DNA of 64,000 nt, from the NCBI GenBank assembly GCA_029641185.1, contig JAPWGK010000002.1:1116001-1180000 (forward strand). Reading direction: 5' to 3'. Origin of the DNA: Pseudofabraea citricarpa. Taxonomy: Eukaryota; Ascomycota; Leotiomycetes; Helotiales; Dermateaceae. This document shows positions 1 to 12,200 of the stretch, piece after piece. A program made the translations under genes and the position numbers. The notes beneath the pieces are model-generated. The model was not told the DNA's origin and searched no databases. It saw nothing but the letters and a program-made list of their open reading frames with translations. The stretch's first letter is position 1, and each line of letters begins with the position of its first letter.

Positions 1-480
1 GCGTAGTTGCTCGAGTGCTTCCTTCAAGTTTTTCCGGATGTACATACAACCCACTGAATCGCGAGTAATATCGGGTTTGATCTTCCATTCTTTATAATGA
101 TTATGTGTTGTAAAAATGTTAATATTGTGTTCAGGATCTTCGTCGCCCCAATAGTATGACAAGGCGGTATATTTGATGGATCCAGGGGCGTTTGAGATTT
201 CCCAAGCAACTTGGTCAAGCAGAGGGCGGTCCACTAGACAACATGAAATAGTGCTTCCATGTGCACCAGGATAGAGTCGAAGAACTCGAATCTCTTTGTC
301 ATAATCGATATTCTTGTAGGCATAGGTATCTCTTTTTTGGTTGATAGCCTTGTTTGCAACATCGGCAAATCGTTGTCTCAAAGCTCCTCCGTTGCCTGTC
401 AGTTGCTGACCAAGGGTTGTGCTAGCTCGTGATAATCTCCACTGTGGCACATCTATTCCTAGGTCTTCTGGTTCGGACAT
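1..480 (-). CDS. HET-domain protein, N-terminal part (cut by window start)
   Basis: Reading the minus strand from the ATG at 480 gives 160 codons open to the window edge, so the gene continues outside. Residues about 120-130 read YTALSYYWGDED, the hallmark block of the fungal HET domain (Y-x-ALSY-x-WGD). This is followed at about residue 150 by a stretch like the conserved N-L-x-x-AL-x-x-LR segment. Family knowledge: HET proteins act in heterokaryon (vegetative) incompatibility and related cell-death recognition, and most copies have no assigned partner. The first ~75 residues are polar and look like a linker. The start is the first in-frame ATG; no intron is needed in the visible part. What lies C-terminal to the HET block (often unconserved, or ankyrin or WD repeats) cannot be seen. 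The family call is firm; the specific function is unknown. Confidence 0.9.
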   Translation of the reverse strand, partial: MSEPEDLGIDVPQWRLSRASTTLGQQLTGNGGALRQRFADVANKAINQKRDTYAYKNIDYDKEIRVLRLYPGAHGSTISCCLVDRPLLDQVAWEISNAPGSIKYTALSYYWGDEDPEHNINIFTTHNHYKEWKIKPDITRDSVGCMYIRKNLKEALEQLR

Positions 481-2084
481 GGTGTAATAAAACGGAGCTT
501 TTGGAATGTTCGTCGAGGTTTTTTGTAGTTCACAAATCCAGAGGCGGAATCTGCTACAATTATAAACTGATATATTCAGTCACAGCCTTGAAACCACCAT
601 GTTGCAATAGAACTCACTTCCAAAAGTAAGACCGCTGGGGAATCCTTCCTGTGGTTGCACTGCATAAATACTGCATGACGGCCTCATTTGCACATTTCTT
701 CAGCCGGATCACAGTGCTATCTTTGTCTAGAAAAAGTTCTGTGCCAATCACTTTACAGATTCAGCGACGAACATCTATTCTGGACTCGGCCAGTCCAATC
801 CAGGAAGCTATGGATAGTCCGTCTAGGGTATCTATCGAATAATGATAGCTATTTGAGCCTCATAATTCCAACAAGCTCTGAAACCTTCTATAACCACTCT
901 AGATTTTACACTATACCAAGTTCAAGATAATTTGGCGAGGTAAACCAGGGCATTTAATCACCCGGAATACAAGGCTCTTAAGGCAGATCCGTAAATCTTG
1001 AGATTATGATTTAAACAAGGGCGATTGCTACGGATGCTATAAAACAATCCTTGGTTACAACTAGGCTTTATGGCTCTATGGCATTCTGTGACGGTGAGCT
1101 TTTTGGAGAGCTTAAAACTTTTCGTAGAAGAAATTTACTAGAAGGAAAAAAAGAAGCAGCATGGTTTGTAGGTGGAAATAATTCCGTCTGCCATAATCAA
1201 ATAATCTCATGTAGGATCAGCATCGGTAGGCACACCGACGCAATTGCTGATAATCCTCACGGAATCTAGGCGTATGTATGTCGCCAGGATTGGAAGCCTA
1301 GGTCTCTGAAATAGATACGCGGTTAAAGGTTTTTGGATGATTATTGGTTGTGGTGCGAAGGCGTCCACAGCTGCGCAAAGATAATGTTGGACAGCAGACA
1401 ATAAAACCTCGCTGACCATTTGCGTCCTATCATCATCGTTGGGCCCACACCCTCACGTCCGAAAATGGGGCTGTGAAGCAGATCTGACACAAATATGAAT
1501 TTAAAGCCTGCTTATACATTTATGTGGCTTGATGCAATAACAACATTCATCCAAAGGATAAAAATGCCTTTCGGCGGCTGATAATGATTGAAGGCTGGAT
1601 AGCTCGGAAATTTGGAATTTATGGATTTACAAGAACTTTAGCTGCGGGTGGACAAATATTTCAACATGTAAATAAAGATCCTAGAAGGTAAAACCAAAGT
1701 ATAAAAACATCGATATCCTCGAAACAACTTGAGTAAATTTGATTCCTAAAATTTGGTATGTTCCTTTGTATGAACGATCAAATTACCATAGGGTTAAATA
1801 ATGTAATTAATTATTACATAAATTACACCATAGAATTCATAGGTAGCCTCAACACAAATCGTTTGGGTTAGGTATATGTAAGCCGTGCATATAGCTGTTT
1901 CTTTCCTTTGGTGGGGCGGGGATTACCGCGGCACGTCCCAATATTTCCTAGAGCCTTGCCTGTCGGAGCTGAAAACCTCACCCACACCCACACCAACAGC
2001 CTCATCCATATTCCTGTAATCATAATCCATCCATCAACTCGAGTCCTTGAATTCACTCAGCTCTGATAGTTGAATGTCACCAAC
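481..2084. other. AT-rich intergenic region, no gene recognised
   Basis: This stretch separates the HET gene (minus) from the next gene (plus). It contains only short open frames of 60-80 codons with no recognisable family or splice-joined continuation. It should hold the promoters of both flanking genes. The segment around 1680-1860 is very AT-rich. I see no tRNA, transposase or terminal repeats. Confidence 0.6.
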
Positions 2085-3185
2085 ATGTCCTCGCTTAAAA
2101 TTGACTTGAATTCTTATGTGGATATTGCAACAAGCATGGTTCTCCAGGATGGCGAATTCAAAAACGTAGAATACTATACATCAAAAGGGCCGAAGCAACG
2201 AGTACAGAGCTCGTCTTTGACCTGGAACGAGGAGGGCTTTGAGGTCAACCAGCCAGAAATGTTGAAGGCAGAATGGAGGGAACGCATTCAATACTGGCAA
2301 AAGTCGTCTGATAAAGGTCCACTGCTTGAAGATTGTACATCTCCCAAGGAACTTAAGTGGGATACCTTCTTTCTTCAGCACCCATTTGCTGCGATGTCAT
2401 TATGGAATGTCATGCAAGCATTCTATACACTTGATCGTTTGTGCTGCACTACCACGGAGCCTGTGGATAAGTTCATGGATTGGGAATTGATGCCACCGTT
2501 TGAGTATCTGGAAGCGAACAAAGTGGAGAATTCCTGGAGCAATTCTCTCCGGAGTCTTAGAAATGAGACCAAGGCCAGCAACAATGGAAGCGCACTCGTG
2601 CAGCGCATGAATCTCATATTTTTTGGAATCAAGAAACTGGAAAACACTCAAGAGGAATTGAACCGTAGCTTGGGGACGAATTTGGAAGGCGTCAAACTGG
2701 TTACCTTAATGCTGGAAAGTATTGACATTGCAGCGAAAAAGAGGTTTTCTATGATTGATACTTGTCTGAATGACGACTACGAAATCAGAAAGGAAATTAG
2801 CGACACACAGGAACAATCCGAAAAGTTAGGTATGTCTGAGGCTCTAGGAATCTGATGAATGTCGCTAAAATAATTTGGTATAGTTGAATCTACTAGCAAT
2901 TCTCTAGCTAAGAGAATCGAATTTACAAACATGGGACCAAGAATTTTCAAGCCTCTTGAACTGACCAAATCTATAGATATCGTAAAAGACCACGGTATTT
3001 TTCTTGCCCTTGAAACTGACCCATTGGAGACTGACTGTACCATAGTAACTGGTACTTGGATTTCTACAACAAAGGGCGATGCTACTTTGAGTGCATTTGT
3101 GATAATCTTTTTACTACTCGTAATATTGCAAAATATGCAATCGCGCTTGATTACAGGTTTAGATCTTGAAATGGTGGCAACTTGA
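2085..3185 (+). CDS. unknown protein with C-terminal hydrophobic segment (two exons)
   Basis: Exon 1 is 2085-2829, intron 2830-2883 (54 bp, GTATGT donor, TAG acceptor) and exon 2 is 2884-3185. Joined they give 348 aa. The upstream in-frame TTG at 2070 is ignored in favour of the ATG at 2085 (MSSLKID). Without splicing the frame stops at 2855; with it, the second open frame continues exactly in phase, which supports the intron. I do not recognise the family. Residues about 75-190 are rich in Trp and aromatic residues, about 190-260 look alpha-helical and charged, and a hydrophobic run (LSAFVIIFLLLVIL) near residue 320 is a likely membrane anchor. The general plan, a helical body and C-terminal membrane segment, resembles fungal CorA-like or NLR-associated proteins, but no GMN-type motif is visible, so this is only a weak hint. 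It lies next to a HET gene in AT-rich DNA. Confidence 0.6.
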
Positions 3186-4709
3186 GTGCTAGGAAGATGA
3201 TAACACTGTATTCTTGGTTTAATTATTGGGAAAAGAGACGCAGGGGTATGATTTAAAGTCATATACGGATGTTTCGATTTTGGATATGTTTTCTTTTTGT
3301 GTGCTTCATTTGACCAAATTGATTATATTTATATCTCTGTTACGACGAGGCTTTAAAAAGGCCTATCAATTTCATGAAGTTAAAAACACTTCCTCTTAAA
3401 TGTCACACTACCTACCTTCCTTTCAGGTAACCATGTTCTCAACTAGAAATGGCACTTAAGACATGGTAGTGCGCACATATTTTGAAAGGCAGAGCTCGAT
3501 TGAGAATTCAACTAAATTTACTTTAGTCGAGATGGTCCACAGAATAATATAAAATTTCCTAAGCCATAAAACGACCTTTTATGGTTTGTTAGGTTAACAA
3601 TATTTGTATACCGAGACGTAGTTTGATTGCACGTTTTGACAATCTTTTCTGTTGAACTTTCCCTTTCAACTGAATATCTACTGCATGGTCGCTATAAGGC
3701 TTCAGAGCTTTTAGAAAGACTAGGCCAGGCAAGCATACTCGAAAACTAAATTCAATCGCCCTTCTTCGCTTCTGCGCTCTTCAAAGGCTTGTGGTTTTCA
3801 TGTAAAGAATTCTTTAAGACATGGGAAATCCTCATCTCGACCTAAAATTTACCAAAAGTCGTACAGTGCTAAAATGTCTATTATGGATATCTCTTAAGTT
3901 CTTTATGGATAATCTTAAGTTAATGAAGAATATCAACCACTTCACTAGGTCCCTCAGTTTGGAAACCTTATATTGGCCTATATGCTAACCGTTCTTTCTG
4001 AACCTTTTCTTCAGTTGAGAATACAATCAGTAAACTCTACAGACATAGAAAAAGGTAGTTATTTAAATTCAACAATAGCGAAACATGTTAAGTCCTAGCA
4101 GATTGCCCCAAAATATAAAGCAGTATCGAGAATTGTCTATAAGAAGGGTTCAAGAGCCATCGAACAGATCTATACAATTAAAGGACATTCGAATACTTAC
4201 CTAGGTAACTAGTAATATACTGGAGAAAAAGCCATTTGATAATATTCAACTATTACTATAGGTATTTCACACTTTTTTTCTATTTCCATTTCAGTTTATA
4301 ATGCGATATTGAAATCTTCAGACGCTTATGCTTATCAGAATTGCTCAATCCTCGCTCCTTCTGATCTTACAAAATTTGAAATAAATCAGTAAAATTGCGT
4401 GCTGCTAATGTGTTAGAGGACTACTATTTCTACGACGTAATTCATTCCATCCAAACAGCCCTATTTTGATAGGAAGTTGCTGACTGATGTACCGGAAATG
4501 GGGCAGGGTAGCATTTGGCAGGGTTGAGAGGGAGTTCGGTCGACAAAGATCCTTGTGAAGTGCGAATAATTGTGCCGTGCTTATGGTCTCAAAACCCCAC
4601 ATAAACCATCAACCGTACTTGAATGAATACCATAAGTATGGCAACTCGTCGCTGTTCCTGGTTCTGATTGCACATCAATTTATTTTTCTCCTTCTTTTTC
4701 AGCGCGACT
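3186..4709. other. AT-rich intergenic region, nothing recognised
   Basis: About 1.5 kb of strongly AT-rich sequence with no open frame above ~65 codons on either strand and no recognisable repeat structure. Its last few hundred bases should hold the promoter of the aminopeptidase gene at 4710. Confidence 0.6.
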
Positions 4710-6031
4710 ATGAAGTTCAGCAGCATCTCCTTGTTTTTGTTGTCGGCATGTCTTGCTCGTGCTCGCTTCGTTCAACAAAGGGAATCCAGCCAATCAGTTA
4801 TCAATATCGCACTCGAAGAGCAACGATACTTGATAGAATTAAGGGGGACCGAGACGCGATGGGTAACGGAAGCAGAGAAGTGGCTACTGAGAAAGGTACA
4901 TCAATCACTGATGCAAGGAACCAAGGTTTATTTTCTTTTAGTAGGAGGGTCAAATGTTCATGGACATCACTGATGTTCGAGATCTCGGCACCATCAGAGG
5001 ACCATCAACCAAGAAGAACAAATTTCCTACCGAAGCCACTTTTCAAACTCAGGTTTTTCCTTTATTTGAAAAATTTAATAAGTCGCTCATTCGATCTCAC
5101 CTTGAATACTTCACAACATTCCACAACAGGTTCTATAAGTCAGAACACGGTCAGAAGTCTTCGAAATGGCTCCTGGGTCTTGTCAACGATACTGTCAAAG
5201 AAAGTGGAGCAGATAAATATGGGGTATATGTAAGGTCTTTCAAGCATGCTTGGGGTCAGCATAGTATCATCGTGACAATTCCTGGCAAGAATAACTCCAC
5301 TATTGTTATTGGAGCGCACCAGGATAGCATTAATGACGAAGACCCTCTCAATGGACGATCACCGGGGGCTGATGATGATGGAACTGGAACTATGACAATT
5401 CTGGAAGTACTGAGGGTTCTTCTTTCTTCCCAAAACGTACGCGAGGGAAAAGCCGAGAATACTATTGAGTTTCATTGGTATGCGGCCGAAGAAGCCGGGA
5501 TGCTAGGCAGTCAAGCAATTTTCTCAGAGTATGAAAAAGCCGGCCGGGATGTTAAAGCAATGTTACAACAAGACATGACTGGATTTGTTCAGAGAACAAA
5601 AGATGCTGGCAGAAAAGTAGAGTTTGGTCTTATGATGAATGCTGGTGAGTGTGACTCCATTCTTCCCATCTCTGCGAGTAAATCAAGATCCTAATATCTT
5701 GCAGCCGACAAGGAGTTTATGGACTATATCAAGATAATTATCGAAGAGGTTTAAAGATTCTTTATCCTATAAAGAAAAATGCTAACTCTTGTTAAAGTAT
5801 ACTGATATATCGTGGGTTGAGACAGGCTGCGGAAGATGTTACTCCGATCATCAGTCGGCACTTAAAGCCGGGTATCCTGCAGCCTTTATTCTAGAGGCAG
5901 CTTTTGAACTAGAAAACAATCACGCTCATAGTGACGATGATCTAGTCAAGTGGCTTGATTTTGATCATGTGGTTGACCATGCTCGGTTGAGTCTCGGCCT
6001 TGTATATGAATTAGCATTTGCGAACTTGTAA
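4710..6031 (+). CDS. secreted M28 zinc aminopeptidase (leucine aminopeptidase type)
   Basis: Four exons: 4710-4895, 4945-5644, 5705-5748 and 5798-6031, giving 387 aa, the usual length of fungal Lap1-type enzymes. Residues 1-18 (MKFSSISLFLLSACLARA) form a signal peptide, followed by a propeptide-like region. The peptidase unit has the complete co-catalytic zinc set: His in GAHQDS (about 187), bridging Asp in GADDDGTG (about 205-207), Glu-Glu in AAEEAG (about 244-245), Asp in QQDMTG (about 272) and His in SDHQSA (about 328). Family knowledge: these enzymes remove N-terminal amino acids, Leu preferred, from peptides outside the cell. Intron 3 (5749-5797) has an unusual GTTTAA donor but a good GCTAAC branch site, and all junctions keep frame. 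The ATG at 4710 was chosen because it begins the signal peptide. Together with the nearby DUF885 peptidase and OPT transporter it suggests peptide scavenging. Confidence 0.93.
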
Positions 6032-6907
6032 ATAAAAGAATCTATTAACATAACCTTAATATAAGGTAGGTATATGTAGTTTCTTGTTGAAAGTGACAGA
6101 GAGTTTTGCTAATAGCTTGTGTTCTTGAAATTTTCCTTTGCGCGAAAATAGGAGGGGCAAGGCACTTTATAAGGTTATGCCTTGATAATACCTTGTTTTA
6201 AGGGAGAAGTGTCGTGCATCTATGTCATGGCACGTTGCACGTAATCTGTCTGATGTTGACTTGGACTTTCAGACTTTCATTTGACTCTGACCGTGCGTAT
6301 GGTAGTGCCTGACCCTTCTTCTCTAGGACCAACAACAGCAGTGAAATAAAAGAAGACAAAAAAAAAACGGGAATATATACCGCCGCCCGTGAAACCAGCC
6401 GTAAAAAGATGCTAGAGGATAGCTCCGCGGGACCACGACTCCTGCTGGTTCAGGTGCTTCTGTCTGGCGCGGAAATATTATTACGAGGCGTGCTATACTG
6501 AATATGACTCTTGCAGCTAGGGGGTTTAAATCCTTTTGCCTGGCGTGGAAAAGTAGTTGCGACTTGTTATATGCGTGGTATTGGGCTAAATTCTTTTGCC
6601 TGATGCAGAAATGTAATTGTAAGTAGTTGCGTGATAAGTGTGACTCTTAGTACTTTAATGGCTGGGTTGGTAATGCTAGCCTCAAATTCATAAACCACTA
6701 ACTGTTAGCTCCCGTGTGCTACCCATGTACTATGTCTTCTCAGCTGATAATCCATTTATCTAATCGCTCGCTTATTTGCAGCTCATATACAATTTCATAT
6801 TAGCATATAGGTACTCAAGACAGGAAGATAAGTCCATTCCTAATTTAAGGGCAATTCCCACTTGAACTTTTAAACTTTTGTATATACAAATAGTAAGTCC
6901 CATTACT
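6032..6907. other. intergenic region between convergent genes
   Basis: Shared 3' flank of the aminopeptidase (plus) and DUF885 gene (minus). No open frame of note. It contains a set of three diverged direct repeats, listed separately. Confidence 0.6.
6456..6650. repeat. three diverged ~60-75 bp direct repeats
   Basis: The core CTTTTGCCTGGCGTGGAAAA recurs as related copies beginning near 6457, 6533 and 6593. The second and third copies are exactly 60 bp apart. Each copy is followed by similar text (AGTAGTTGCG, or AATATGACTCTTG / GTGTGACTCTTAG). The copies have clearly drifted. There is no coding potential, so this may be an old tandem duplication. Confidence 0.6.
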
Positions 6908-8596
6908 TCAATGACCTTGGTAAAATCTCCAAGATGATTTAAAATCAGGAGTTACTGGTTGGTTCTTGATTAAAGCTCGGAGAAGCTCAATTGGCATCTC
7001 GTTCTCCACCAACACACGGTCATGAAACTCTTTCTCTGTCATCTTTCCACTCTTTACGAGCTCTTGTCGCAGAGAATAAATTTGCAAGGCGCCTAGCATA
7101 TACCCAGCTTGATAAAGCGGAGAGTAATCACCCGCGAAGGATCGACGCACTTCACCCTCGGCTGTTGCACGTTCATGGCCAACCCAATTAACTAGTAAGT
7201 CGATGCACTCTTGGGGAGTCATCTGTCCAAGATGAAATTTCACAGAGAAAATGATACGAGCACATCGGTGCATACGCCAGAACAGCATACCGATTCTATT
7301 TTCTGGCGTCTTGTGAAATCTCTTATCATCCCAAAGTATCATCTCCCAGTAGAGTGACCAACCCTCAATCCAAAATGGTGTATCAAACATTTGTCGGTAT
7401 GGTCGATGTCGAGCAATCATAAACATCTGTAAGTGGTGACCAGGAATAAGTTCGTGGAAGACTGTGGCACGAGAGAAATGAATGTTGTTTCCTCTCATGC
7501 TCATCAGCTTTGCCTCATGGTCCATTGTATCGGTAGGATAGGAGACAATGATTGAATCTCCACCCAAGAAGAAAGGGTTGACCTTTTGTGCCTCAACTGA
7601 CATCATGAACATTCTCCAGGTTTCTTCGGCAAGCGGCGGAACTGTCACAAGATCGTGCTTCGTTACATAGTCGTATGCTTCGGTAGCAAGTTCGCGAATG
7701 AGTTGAGGTTGCTTCCCTGGTTCGACATAAAGATCTTTAACGTACTCCAATGCTTTTCGCCAATCGTCACCATAGCCTAGCTCACGAGATGCTTTCTTCA
7801 TCTCGTTTTCGCACCACGTATATTCGGTCTCGCCAATTTGGATAAGCTCCTCTGGCGTATATGGAATTTTCTCTGCTTCCAGGTCGGCCATCAAACCTTC
7901 GTGGCCAATAGGATCTCCTACTATAGCATCATTGTCTCCAGGCTTAATACCAACTAGGACTTCCCGGATTGCGTTTGAAAACTCCTCGAGATCTTTGTTG
8001 ACTTTGCTGTATGGATCCTTAACCCACCAGGTAAAAGTTGGATCATAATTTTTGAAAAATCCAAACCATTCTGCCAAATGTGATCGTAATTGGTCTACAG
8101 TCTTCGCCGCCCGAAATGCACTTGTCTTATCCAGTGTAACAGATTTGCTTGTGACTTTCTCTTTCATTTTCAAGACTTGCTTTCCAATGTCAAATATTGC
8201 CTGTGCAGCCTTTTTGCCATCTACCGGCTTCATCTTTTGACGGTCCTCGCAAAGACATAGTATCGCTGGCGCAAATGGGAGTACAGCCTCCGATATTTTG
8301 TCTTTCGCCGTATCAAGGTCCAATTGCTGTAAGTTCCGCTTGAGATGGTTCTGCAAAAGTAGGAAATCGATCCTGCTCTGCTGGTCATATGAATGGAATG
8401 GTGCCTTCTTTAAACCGGCAAGTTCTTCAAGATAGAACTTTTCAAGCCGGCTCTTTCGCTCGGGTGAATATTCGATGTTGTAGAACAACTCCAAGTCATT
8501 CAGATCCTCTCGAACTCTTTCAATCCGCTCTCGCATACTTTCTCCAACGTCCAAGCGCTCCACATCTTTCCGAACTTGCTCAACTTTGTGTCGCAT
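6908..8596 (-). CDS. DUF885 family metallopeptidase-like protein
   Basis: An intronless frame of 562 aa read from the ATG at 8596 (MRHKVEQV). The frame stays open a little further upstream but has no ATG before a stop. Near residue 380 is FHELIPGHHLQ, the zinc-ligand block of DUF885 proteins (HE-x-x-PGHH), and about 30 residues later is FWIEGWSLYWE, whose EGW-x-LY glutamate is the family's third conserved element. The N-terminal half is helical and charged, as is usual. Family knowledge: DUF885 proteins are gluzincin-type putative peptidases, many found in bacteria; the substrate of fungal copies is not known. No signal peptide or membrane segment is visible, so it is probably cytosolic. The absence of introns, unlike most neighbours, could point to an old acquisition, but this is not proof. 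Confidence 0.9.
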   Translation of the reverse strand: MRHKVEQVRKDVERLDVGESMRERIERVREDLNDLELFYNIEYSPERKSRLEKFYLEELAGLKKAPFHSYDQQSRIDFLLLQNHLKRNLQQLDLDTAKDKISEAVLPFAPAILCLCEDRQKMKPVDGKKAAQAIFDIGKQVLKMKEKVTSKSVTLDKTSAFRAAKTVDQLRSHLAEWFGFFKNYDPTFTWWVKDPYSKVNKDLEEFSNAIREVLVGIKPGDNDAIVGDPIGHEGLMADLEAEKIPYTPEELIQIGETEYTWCENEMKKASRELGYGDDWRKALEYVKDLYVEPGKQPQLIRELATEAYDYVTKHDLVTVPPLAEETWRMFMMSVEAQKVNPFFLGGDSIIVSYPTDTMDHEAKLMSMRGNNIHFSRATVFHELIPGHHLQMFMIARHRPYRQMFDTPFWIEGWSLYWEMILWDDKRFHKTPENRIGMLFWRMHRCARIIFSVKFHLGQMTPQECIDLLVNWVGHERATAEGEVRRSFAGDYSPLYQAGYMLGALQIYSLRQELVKSGKMTEKEFHDRVLVENEMPIELLRALIKNQPVTPDFKSSWRFYQGH

Positions 8597-9263
8597 GATG
8601 TGGTCGTAACTGATGGGTTGCAATTCCGGAGGTTAATAGTAACGTGCGGACAATATTATCGACGTTCCTGCAAGATAACAACTGGTCTGGGCTCGGAATC
8701 AAGGGCAGAAATAATGATAGGGGCGACTTCTTAAAGTCGAAAGCTGTCGTTCACCGGCCCATTGGGATTTCGGATAAGCTTTGAGACATCGCTTCCTTCA
8801 GCGGTCAACCCCGCATCCCATCCAGGGATCCTTACAACCACACAAATTAGGCCTATCAGTCTCCAGGTCTACCCTGAGTAGGCAGGTATTGAAATTGGAT
8901 GTACTTGGCTAACGATTAATGCAATACCCGTGATACTGCGGGATCCTGACGGAATCACCGCGGAATCATATCCCGTTGATAACACTCAATGTCAATTGCT
9001 CGAAGCAATCGAAGCATAAGTGGGAGAACCCTGCCAGTGCCAGTAAATGACCGGTTTTCCCCACAAAACCACGCGGTTGTCTCTTATCTCTACCAGCTAC
9101 CGGCAACGACGTTACTCTTTACTAAACCTTGTGAAGATAGCAAGTCGGCTGTTTATCTATATAGTTTGAGATGGAACCATTTTCGAACTGGCGGGCGACT
9201 CAATTGATCCCGCACCATATAAAAATATTGTTATTCTCGAATTGAAAACCTCGAGTATTCAAG
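8597..9263. other. divergent promoter region, DUF885 gene / OPT transporter
   Basis: About 670 bp between two genes transcribed away from each other. An AT-rich box (ATATAAAAATATTG, about 9218-9231) lies about 35-45 bp before the OPT start codon and could serve as a TATA element. I see no other recognisable site. Confidence 0.5.
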
Positions 9264-12200
9264 ATGCAATTTCGAGCGCCATGGAATGATGGTCCGCAGC
9301 CAGAGGACAATGGAGAAGTTGAGGAAATCTCCTCAAACAGCTCCAATGGCCAAAACGAATCCCATAGAGCCGACGAGAAGCATCCCCAACAAGACCTCTC
9401 TGCGGCGATCCAGGATATGCCAAAGTTTGAGAAGAATCACCAATGGGATCCAAATCTTCCCCAGGAGAAAATTGACGCTATTCATGATGCTGCTATCGGT
9501 GACGTAGAAGCTATAAACGCAGTAGAAGCAGACTTCTCAGAAAACTCGCCATACCCCGAAGTCCGTGCTGCTGTTCGAAATACCGATGGAGATGAAGTTG
9601 CAAATACTGTTCGTGCTTGGATTCTCGGCATGATCTTTGTTACACTTGGAGCTGGATTGAACATGTTTTTGAGTATGAGGTATGCTAGCTTTAGCAGTGG
9701 AGTAAGACAGCAGTTGCTTACACAGGTTTAGGAGTCCTGCTATCTCATTCCCTTCCATCGTAGTTCAATTGTAAGTTCTCGGGTCTTTTATTTCCAATAG
9801 AAAATAGATTAACGACTACAAGGCTCGTTTACCCAATTGGTTGTCTATGGGCGAAGATTGTACCAATGAGAAAGTTCAACACATTTGGATTAGAATGGAC
9901 TTTCAATACAGGTCCTTTTACGATGAAAGAGCATGTTGTCATTACAGTATGTCTTCCCTCGCTTAGCATCATTCATCTCACTAATCAACCGTAGCTTATG
10001 TCCAAGTATGTATCTTACCTAAGGCACCACCAAGTCGATAAGCGACTCAAACTCGAACACAATAACTGATTGAGGGATAGCGTTTCAATTGGTTATGCTT
10101 ATAGTACAGATGCCTTGCTAGCTATTGCAGGAAAACGTACGTTCTCCTTGACGTATTTAAGCACTTTGATGAGACTAATGGCAACAGCATTCTATAACCT
10201 TGACCTTGGCTGGGGATACCAAATACTCTTCACTCTCAGCAGTCAACTTATTGGTATCTCATTAGCTGGTTTGTTCCGGAGATTTCTTATCTGGTAAGAA
10301 AATCCAAGAAGACGGCGCTTCTTGGCGAATGCTTAACCGAACAATGGCTAATGGAGTCTTAACAGGCCTTCGGCTATGATGTGGCCTAACCAGTTTGCTA
10401 ATACGTCTTTGTTCTATGCCCTTCATGACAAGACTCCTTCAGATCCGACGAAGACAAATGGTTGGAGTATCTCTCGTTACAGATATTTCATGTATGTCAT
10501 GGCTGGCATGTTCGTATATTACTGGTAAGTTATTGTGAATGTTCTACTGTAATGATTAAACTGATTTGGTTATAGGATTCCAGGTGTTCTTTGGCAAGGA
10601 CTTAGTGTTTTCGCTTTTGTCACCTGTAAGTTGAAGCTCGTTGGTCAAATGTTGAAGACCAGATCTGGCTATTCTCTTTAGAATTCCAAACTACACAAGA
10701 TGATTAGCACAAGGAGTTTTGGAATGGAGTTTTGACTAAATTATCTCGCTTTTAGGGATCAAGCCAAATAATGTTGTGGTAAACCAACTTTTTGGAGGAT
10801 TTACCGGATTATCGCTTATTCCCATCACATTCGATTGGACGTAAGCAAACATCTCCAATTGACCGCTTTCAGATGTGCTTACCTCATTACAGATATGTCT
10901 CAGCTTATCTCGGCGACCCTCTCTTGGCTCCAGTACATTCTCTCCTTAACACCTTAGTCGGTCTGATAGTCTTCGTCATTCTGACCACGATCGGACTCTC
11001 TTTTACCAACACGTTCTACTCTGACTATCTTCCCATCAACACCTCAGCCACATTTGACAACACACAGGGCAGATACAATGTCTCCAAGATCCTCACACCA
11101 GAGCATACTTTTGATCTGGCAAAGTATAAGGAATACAGCCCCATGTTTCTGGCTCCCACTTTCGCCTTAAATTATGGTCTATCGTTCGCTGCTCTGACGG
11201 CAGCTATTGTGCATACTGTGCTTTTCAACGGAAAAGAAGTCTGGTATAGATATAAGACTGCAAGAAACCAGGAGCCTGATATCCACATGAAGATGATGGC
11301 CAAGTACACCGAGGCACCTGAGTGGTGGTACGCTGTGCTTTTCCTATTCTCTATGGCTTTGGGTCTAGCGACGGTGTTGGGTTATCCTACTCAGATGCCT
11401 TGTGAGTTTTGAAATATCTGATTTTTACTTCTCTCTAACTTTGAAATAGGGTGGGCATTCTTTGTCTCTAACATCGTCGCTTTCATCTTCGTTGTAAGTA
11501 ATCTCGACGACTTGATGAGAGATCTGCTCACACCCAGGCTAGATTCCAACCTGCATGATTTTAGCGACCACAAACATTGGTTTAGGTAATATGCGTTCAT
11601 TTTACACTACAAAACAGGGCTGACTATCTCTTCTAGCACTAAACGTGGTTTCGCCTTTCCTCGCTGGTTTCATGATTCCAGGAAAGCCAATCGGTAACAT
11701 GATGTTCAAAGTCTTCAGCACCATCACATTAGGCCAAGCGTACGTATACTCTGTTCTGCGTTACAGTATTCTATAAAAGCTAACGTTAAATAACAGTCAA
11801 ACTTATTCTGGAGATCTGAAGGTAAATTGAACATGCTTAGGCACAAAATAGATATAGACTAATTTCAATAGCTTGCACACTATACCAAGATCCCGCCAAG
11901 AATCACTTTCATGTGCCAGATCGTGGCAACCATGTGGGCGGTCTTCGTTCAGATCGCCGTCATGAACTGGACGCTCGGTAATATTGAAGATGTCTGCACG
12001 ACGTAAGAGATCCCTTTCCCCCCACAGCAAGAGATACACTGACATTATCTTTCCGAACAGAGGCCAAAAAGCCAACTTCACTTGTCCCAATGGACGCACT
12101 TTCTTCTCGTCTAGTATTGTCTGGGGTAAGTTATTCCTAAGTTACTCAGGTACACACGGTCAGTTCTGACCTTCCTCGTTTAGGTGTTATCGGCCCAACT

